64,000 nt of DNA, taken from the NCBI RefSeq assembly GCF_904848665.1, contig NZ_CAJHCQ010000002.1, positions 248,001 through 312,000 of the forward strand. The letters run 5' to 3'. The notes below the pieces were generated by a model. That model worked only from the letters and a program-made list of their open reading frames with translations, was not told where the DNA came from and searched no databases. This DNA comes from Paraburkholderia hiiakae (GTDB taxonomy: Bacteria > Pseudomonadota > Gammaproteobacteria > Burkholderiales > Burkholderiaceae). Shown here in pieces: positions 59,957 through 64,000 of the stretch (the stretch's first letter is position 1; every line of letters begins with the position of its first letter). Both the position numbers and the translations under genes were made by a program.

Positions 59957-61426
59957 ATGGCTTCCAGAATCAACCGCCGCGGCAACGCAATCGGCCCGGT
60001 TTCCGCGTGCCTGTGCGACAAGGCGCTCGCAGCGTTCGCAAATCGCCGCATCAGCGCCGATCTTGCCCGGCGCGGCTTTTTGATCGGCATGGGCGCATCC
60101 TTGTTGAGCGCCGTCTTACCTGAGTTCAGCAGTGCGCAGCAGCCCGGCGCCGCGGCGCCCGCCCAGCCCACGACCTTCACGAACTTTCGCCTGTTCGACG
60201 GCAAGTCGGCCGCGCTGCAGGACGGCATGTATCTCGTGGTTGATGGCAACCGCATCTCGCAGTTGCGCCGGGGCTCGCCTGACGCCCAGAACGCGTCGGG
60301 TGGCCGCGTGATCGACTGCGGCGGCAAGGTGATGATGCCTGGTCTCATCGACATGCACTGGCATTCGCTGCTCGCCGCGCTCCCTATCGCCGCCATCATG
60401 CAGTCCGACTTGAGTTTCGTGTACCTGGCCGCGGGTGCAGAGGCCCAGCGCACGCTTTTGCGAGGATTCACGACCATTCGCGATGTTGGGGGGCCCGCGT
60501 TCGCCTTGAAGCAAGCCATCGACGCCGGCATGCTGAGCGGCCCGCGCATTTATCCTTGCGGCGCGATGATCACCACGACGGGCGGGCACGGGGACTTTCG
60601 TCTGCTGACTGACGTGCCGCGCACGAGCAGCCAGATCAGCGAGATCGAGCGAACCGGTGCTGCCGCCATTGCCGACTCGGCTGACGAAGTGCGCCTGCGT
60701 GTGCGCGAGCAGTTCATGATGGGCGCTACGCAGATCAAGATCGTGGGTTGCGGCGGCGTCTCCACGCCGCGCAGCCCGCTCGACATGCTCACGTTCACCG
60801 AGCCGCAACTCAGGGCCGCAGTGGAAACGGCATCCGACTGGGGCACCTACGTGCTCGTGCATGCCTACACGCCGGAATCGGTGAAGCGTTGCGTTGCCGC
60901 CGGCGCGCAATGCGTCGAGCACGGACACCTGATCGACGACCGGACTGCCGAACTCCTGGCGAAGAACGGCACATGGTTGAGTACGCAACCGTTTACCAGC
61001 GAAGAGGATGTTGCGCCGTTGGCGCCGTCGAGCCGGGAGAAGTTTCTCGAGGTGACCGCCGGGACCGACAACATGTACAAGCTCGCGCACAAGCACGGTC
61101 TCAAGGTGGCGTTCGGCACGGATCTGATCTTCTCTCAGGCGCTGGCCACGCGGCAAGGCACGATGCTCGGGCACATGACGCGCTGGTATTCGAACGCCGA
61201 GGCATTGCGCATGGCCACGGCCACGAATGGGCAATTACTCGCGCTGGCGGGCGAGCGTAACCCGTATCCGCACAAGCTTGGCGTGCTGGAAGAGGGTGCG
61301 TATGCGGATCTGCTGGTCGTGGCTGGCGACCCGCTCCAGGATATGACGCTGCTAGCCAACCCCGATCAGAACCTGAACCTGATCATGAAGGATGGGCGGG
61401 TTTTCAAGGATGCGTTGAAGGCGTGA
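59957..61426 (+). CDS. Tat-exported metal-dependent amidohydrolase
   Basis: A 489-residue protein. LARRGFLIGMGASLLSAVL (37-55) is a twin-arginine signal (R38-R39) with cleavage after FSSAQQ near 62. The catalytic part mirrors the cytosolic gene at 2428: HWH at 134-136, K261 in QIKIVGCGG, H302 in LVHAY, H322 in VEHGH and D389 in FGTD, plus the shared TGGHGDFR (208-215). Tat export implies folding with its metal before transport to the periplasm. Starts 28 bases after the AI-2E gene. Substrate unknown; peptide, lactam or ester possible. Confidence 0.92.
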   Translation: MASRINRRGNAIGPVSACLCDKALAAFANRRISADLARRGFLIGMGASLLSAVLPEFSSAQQPGAAAPAQPTTFTNFRLFDGKSAALQDGMYLVVDGNRISQLRRGSPDAQNASGGRVIDCGGKVMMPGLIDMHWHSLLAALPIAAIMQSDLSFVYLAAGAEAQRTLLRGFTTIRDVGGPAFALKQAIDAGMLSGPRIYPCGAMITTTGGHGDFRLLTDVPRTSSQISEIERTGAAAIADSADEVRLRVREQFMMGATQIKIVGCGGVSTPRSPLDMLTFTEPQLRAAVETASDWGTYVLVHAYTPESVKRCVAAGAQCVEHGHLIDDRTAELLAKNGTWLSTQPFTSEEDVAPLAPSSREKFLEVTAGTDNMYKLAHKHGLKVAFGTDLIFSQALATRQGTMLGHMTRWYSNAEALRMATATNGQLLALAGERNPYPHKLGVLEEGAYADLLVVAGDPLQDMTLLANPDQNLNLIMKDGRVFKDALKA

Positions 61427-61955
61427 CGCTGTGGGGCGCGCGCCCCGCGCGTCACCAAAGCCCGTAAGAGACCCCGGCATCGCGATCGCGACGTGTCTCT
61501 GCCTCAACGGACGCTGGTGAAATCGTCGTTCGCGTGCGGCGAACGCAGAACCAGTCCAGCAGGCGAAATGGAAGCCAGGTGGTCGCGGGGGCGTTGCGAA
61601 ACCCCCGCGGATCGCGTATCGGCCACACGATTTCTGTATCAAGATGTCACGGCGTGGGGCCCCATCAACCGGGCGTATTGGCCTGCGTGGCGCAGCCATC
61701 ATGGCATGGCCCTACAACCCGCGGCGGGGGTCGAAATCCCGTCTGTCCAAATCCGCCATCTGGCCGATTACGCCGGTTGAACTTCGCGGCGAAGTAGCTC
61801 ATATTCAAAACGACTATTTGTTACAACCGTCCAACGATCCGCGAAATACAGTAGCAACTACAGCGAATCCTTCGAATCCGTGTCGCCTGGTTGCCTGGGC
61901 TGCGACGCGCACCAGCCGCCGGTAGCAAACCCGAAACTATCCTGTCAACGCTTCC
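61427..61955. other. 0.5-kb intergenic region with hairpins
   Basis: No supported coding frame. GGGGCG-CG-CGCCCC at 61433-61446 follows the amidohydrolase stop and may help end its transcript. A perfect 8-bp stem, CGCGGGGG/CCCCCGCG with a 10-base loop, lies at 61584-61609. A tRNA-like T-arm is present at 61725-61741 but the rest of a tRNA cannot be built. The last 150 bases are AT-richer and probably hold the promoter of the next gene. Confidence 0.5.
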
Positions 61956-63077
61956 ATGCCTGCAATGTTCAACGAACCTGGCCGAGCCAAGTCTGGTCCG
62001 TGGGGATGTCCATACTGCGGGACCGGTTTTAAGGCGCCACTGATGATTTGCCCTCAGTGCGGCGCGAAGCAACTTTCCGCTGGCCCGCGCATGTCGCCGG
62101 CGAGCGAATCCGCCGCGCCCGAATGGCACGATGGTTTCGCGCGCCACGCGCGCACGGAGTGGAACCCTCCGGCATTCAGTTTCAGCGGCGCGCCGCGCGA
62201 CAGCGATTACGAACTGCGCGATGAAGCGCCCGCCGCGCCACGTTCGTGGTTGCCCTTCTATGCCATCGGCAGCGTGGTTTCGATCGCGTTCCTGCTGACC
62301 GCGTACTTCATTTCGCATCGAGCCGAGCGGGAGCCGACCCCGGGCGCCCAGATCGTCGAGGGAGCGATCCTCGGGCCGCAGGCCGCATCGGCCGTGCACG
62401 GCACGTTGCCGCAAACGGTGCGCAGCGTGTCGCCGGTGGCCAGCGTGAAGCCGCCCCCTGTATGGGCGCATGCCGCGCCGCCGGCTATCACCGCTCAAGC
62501 GCCACTGCCACATCAAGCGCCGCAGGCGCGTACCGCAATGGCGCATACGGAGACCGCGCCGCCGAGCGTTGCTGCGCGAAAGACCAGTGCTGAAGAGCGC
62601 GCACTCGCTGCCGCGACGATCAAGGCAGAAAGGGCCAACGAAGAGAAGGCCAACGCAGCGAAGGCCGCCACATACGCGCGCGCCGACGTCGCGCGAAATC
62701 TGGCAAGCGCGCGTGCGAGCCTCGACAAGAACAGCCTTGGGCCTGCGCGCAGCGCGATCAATTCCGCGCTCGCGGAACAACCGGGCAACGGCACCGCGCT
62801 GCAAATGCAGGCCGAATTGACTTCGCGAGAAGATCAGCGCGATTCGTTACTTGGCTACGCACGGCTCTGCGCACGCGACGGGCGGTGGGTGTGCGCCTGG
62901 CATAACGCGGGGCACGCATTGACCGTCGATTCATCGAGCGGCGAAGCGCGGGAGATCCTCTCGCGTTCGATCGCGGCGCAGGGCGCGGGCAACATGGCAC
63001 AGGGCGCAGGTACCGCGCCCACGGTGAGGCAGGTGGATGATTCGGGTCCGCCGGGCCCGCCGATCGATCCCAACTGA
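61956..63077 (+). CDS. Zinc-ribbon single-span membrane protein of unknown function
   Basis: A 373-residue protein. C18-x2-C21 and C32-x2-C35 (CPYCGTGFKAPLMICPQCG) form an N-terminal zinc ribbon. Residues about 98-119 (WLPFYAIGSVVSIAFLLTAYFI) are a single transmembrane span. After it come a Pro/Ala-rich linker (125-205), an alanine-rich predicted coiled coil (about 210-260: EERALAAATIKAERANEEKA) and a TPR-like helical region with conserved Cys and Trp (SLLGYARLCARDGRWVCAWHNAGHAL, about 300-325). The zinc ribbon would face the cytosol. I recognise the ribbon only; the whole architecture has no family I can name. Confidence 0.85.
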   Translation: MPAMFNEPGRAKSGPWGCPYCGTGFKAPLMICPQCGAKQLSAGPRMSPASESAAPEWHDGFARHARTEWNPPAFSFSGAPRDSDYELRDEAPAAPRSWLPFYAIGSVVSIAFLLTAYFISHRAEREPTPGAQIVEGAILGPQAASAVHGTLPQTVRSVSPVASVKPPPVWAHAAPPAITAQAPLPHQAPQARTAMAHTETAPPSVAARKTSAEERALAAATIKAERANEEKANAAKAATYARADVARNLASARASLDKNSLGPARSAINSALAEQPGNGTALQMQAELTSREDQRDSLLGYARLCARDGRWVCAWHNAGHALTVDSSSGEAREILSRSIAAQGAGNMAQGAGTAPTVRQVDDSGPPGPPIDPN

Positions 63078-63127
63078 CGACTTCCGCAGCGTAGGTCTGG
63101 ATGCGTGACGCCAGTCATGCACCCGGA

Positions 63128-64000
63128 TTAGCTGCGCATCGCGTGGGGCTCGCTGGGTTGCTCGCGGCGTTGTTCGCTATGGTGCTCGACCAGCCAGTTG
63201 CTGAAGTTGCGAACGCGTAGTGTGTCCTGCACTTCGGGCCGCACGTCGAGCCAGTATCCCGAAGGTCCCACCACTTCCACCTCGCTCAGTTGTACGAGCG
63301 TGCCGTTCTCCAGTTCGGGCGCGATCATGTGCCGGTCGGCAACGGCAATGCCAAGACCGGCCACTGCCGCGTGTATCACCTGATCGAGCGTGCTGAACTC
63401 CAGTTCCCCGCGCGGCGCGATCTGCACGTCGAGCGCCGCGGCTTCGAGCCACGCTTCCCAGATCAGCAGACGCCTGTCGATATCGAGGATGTAGAGCCAC
63501 GGATGCTGCGCGAGGATCTCGCGCAGCGCGTTTTGATCGGCGGCGGCCCGGGTGAACTCGCGCGCCGAGCCGACGAGCACGTGATGCTCGCGCATGAGCA
63601 GCGTGCTCTGCCCACCCGGCAGCGGTTCCATCCCGAAGCGGATCTGGCAATCCTCGTTGCGCTCCGTGCCGTGCAGCGGCCCGTATTCGTTGGTGATGGA
63701 GATGCGCAGATCGGGGTGGCGCACCTGAAAGTCGCGCAGGCGCGGCGTGAGCCAGCGCGTGGCGAGCGTGGGCGCGGCGTTCAGACTGAGCAGGCTGTTC
63801 GAAGGATCGGCGCGGATCGTGTCGAGCGTGTGGGCGATGCTGTCAAACGCGGCCTGGAGCGTAGGCAGCAGACGCTTGCCCGCGGCCGTGATTTCGAGCC
63901 GGTGATGATGCCGCATGAAGAGCGGCGTGCCGAGATAGTCTTCGAGCAGGCGAATCTGGCGGCTGATCGCCCCCTGGGTCACGTGAAGATTCTGTGCGGC
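63128..64000 (-). CDS. LysR-family transcriptional regulator (5' end beyond window)
   Basis: A LysR regulator whose N-terminal residues lie past base 64000. The visible part begins inside the HTH (AAQNLHVTQGAISRQIRLLE) and runs through a complete GcvA-type effector domain (ATRWLTPRLRDFQVRHPDLRISI, GLGIAVADRHMIAPELENG) to a stop at 63128. The GTG at 63982 is only an internal valine codon, not a start. About 290 residues are visible; 20-30 are missing. Confidence 0.93.
   Translation of the reverse strand, partial: AAQNLHVTQGAISRQIRLLEDYLGTPLFMRHHHRLEITAAGKRLLPTLQAAFDSIAHTLDTIRADPSNSLLSLNAAPTLATRWLTPRLRDFQVRHPDLRISITNEYGPLHGTERNEDCQIRFGMEPLPGGQSTLLMREHHVLVGSAREFTRAAADQNALREILAQHPWLYILDIDRRLLIWEAWLEAAALDVQIAPRGELEFSTLDQVIHAAVAGLGIAVADRHMIAPELENGTLVQLSEVEVVGPSGYWLDVRPEVQDTLRVRNFSNWLVEHHSEQRREQPSEPHAMRS

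Noticed and set aside
61677..61749. tRNA-like sequence: a 5-bp T-arm with a GTCGAAA loop and a CCA-like end
   Set aside because: The 5' acceptor strand complementary to TCTGTCC is absent at the needed distance, and no proper D-arm or anticodon arm can be drawn. Probably chance.
1..64000. Search for CRISPR arrays, insertion sequences, integrases, phage genes and rRNA
   Set aside because: No spaced direct-repeat array, transposase or recombinase signature, or rRNA-like sequence was seen. The only clear tandem repeat is the 49-bp pair at 21604-21701.

Overview
The window is high-GC throughout and has the density, regulator mix and gene content of a Burkholderia/Paraburkholderia-type betaproteobacterium, probably an accessory or catabolic replicon (second chromosome or megaplasmid) rather than a core housekeeping region. 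This is judged from protein family resemblance, not from a marker gene. I see no rRNA, convincing tRNA, CRISPR array, phage module or intact insertion sequence. It carries about 57 protein genes. Six are LysR regulators, and six are MFS carriers or related single-protein exporters/importers.

Layout. 1-3.7 kb: LysR regulator, MHS-type MFS symporter, cytosolic amidohydrolase. 3.7-4.7 kb: a gene-poor stretch and a small cupin. 4.7-9.8 kb (minus strand): LysR, SDR dehydrogenase, MFS carrier and a two-subunit transketolase, which looks like a compact non-phosphorylated sugar/polyol pathway. 10-11.6 kb: RhlE-type DEAD-box helicase. 12-16.5 kb: VOC protein, XRE-cupin regulator, then a two-component FMNH2-dependent monooxygenase with its flavin reductase and an MFS carrier. 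16.8-18 kb: two GNAT acetyltransferases.

18.1-28 kb is a long operon: long-form deoxyribose-phosphate aldolase, two-domain ALDH16-like dehydrogenase, FucU-type mutarotase, PfkB sugar kinase, and a sugar ABC importer with two different permeases. It reads as uptake, phosphorylation and cleavage of deoxyribose or a related sugar, with oxidation of the released acetaldehyde. A DeoR regulator lies at its end and faces a second operon (29-34.8 kb): AldA-like dehydrogenase, MFS carrier, enolase-superfamily sugar-acid dehydratase and GMC oxidoreductase.

34.8-40 kb (minus strand): a ProX-ProW-ProV-like betaine importer followed by an MFS protein and a LysR regulator. Divergent from it (40.2-43.2 kb) is an operon of a formaldehyde-activating-enzyme (Fae) homologue, an aldo/keto reductase and an aldehyde dehydrogenase, ending in a clear intrinsic terminator. 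I consider this pairing the most interesting inference in the window, since betaine demethylation yields formaldehyde.

43-51 kb: regulator/enzyme pairs (TetR-SDR, NmrA-LysR), an Asp-nucleophile alpha/beta hydrolase, an EamA exporter and another LysR. 45-52.7 kb also holds two 124-residue secreted BON-domain proteins and a tiny low-complexity secreted protein. 52.8-63 kb: DUF484-like/GGDEF diguanylate cyclase, SLC13-type permease, membrane-anchored alpha/beta hydrolase, HtrA protease, AI-2E family membrane protein, Tat-exported amidohydrolase paralogous to the first one, and a zinc-ribbon membrane protein. The window ends inside another LysR gene.
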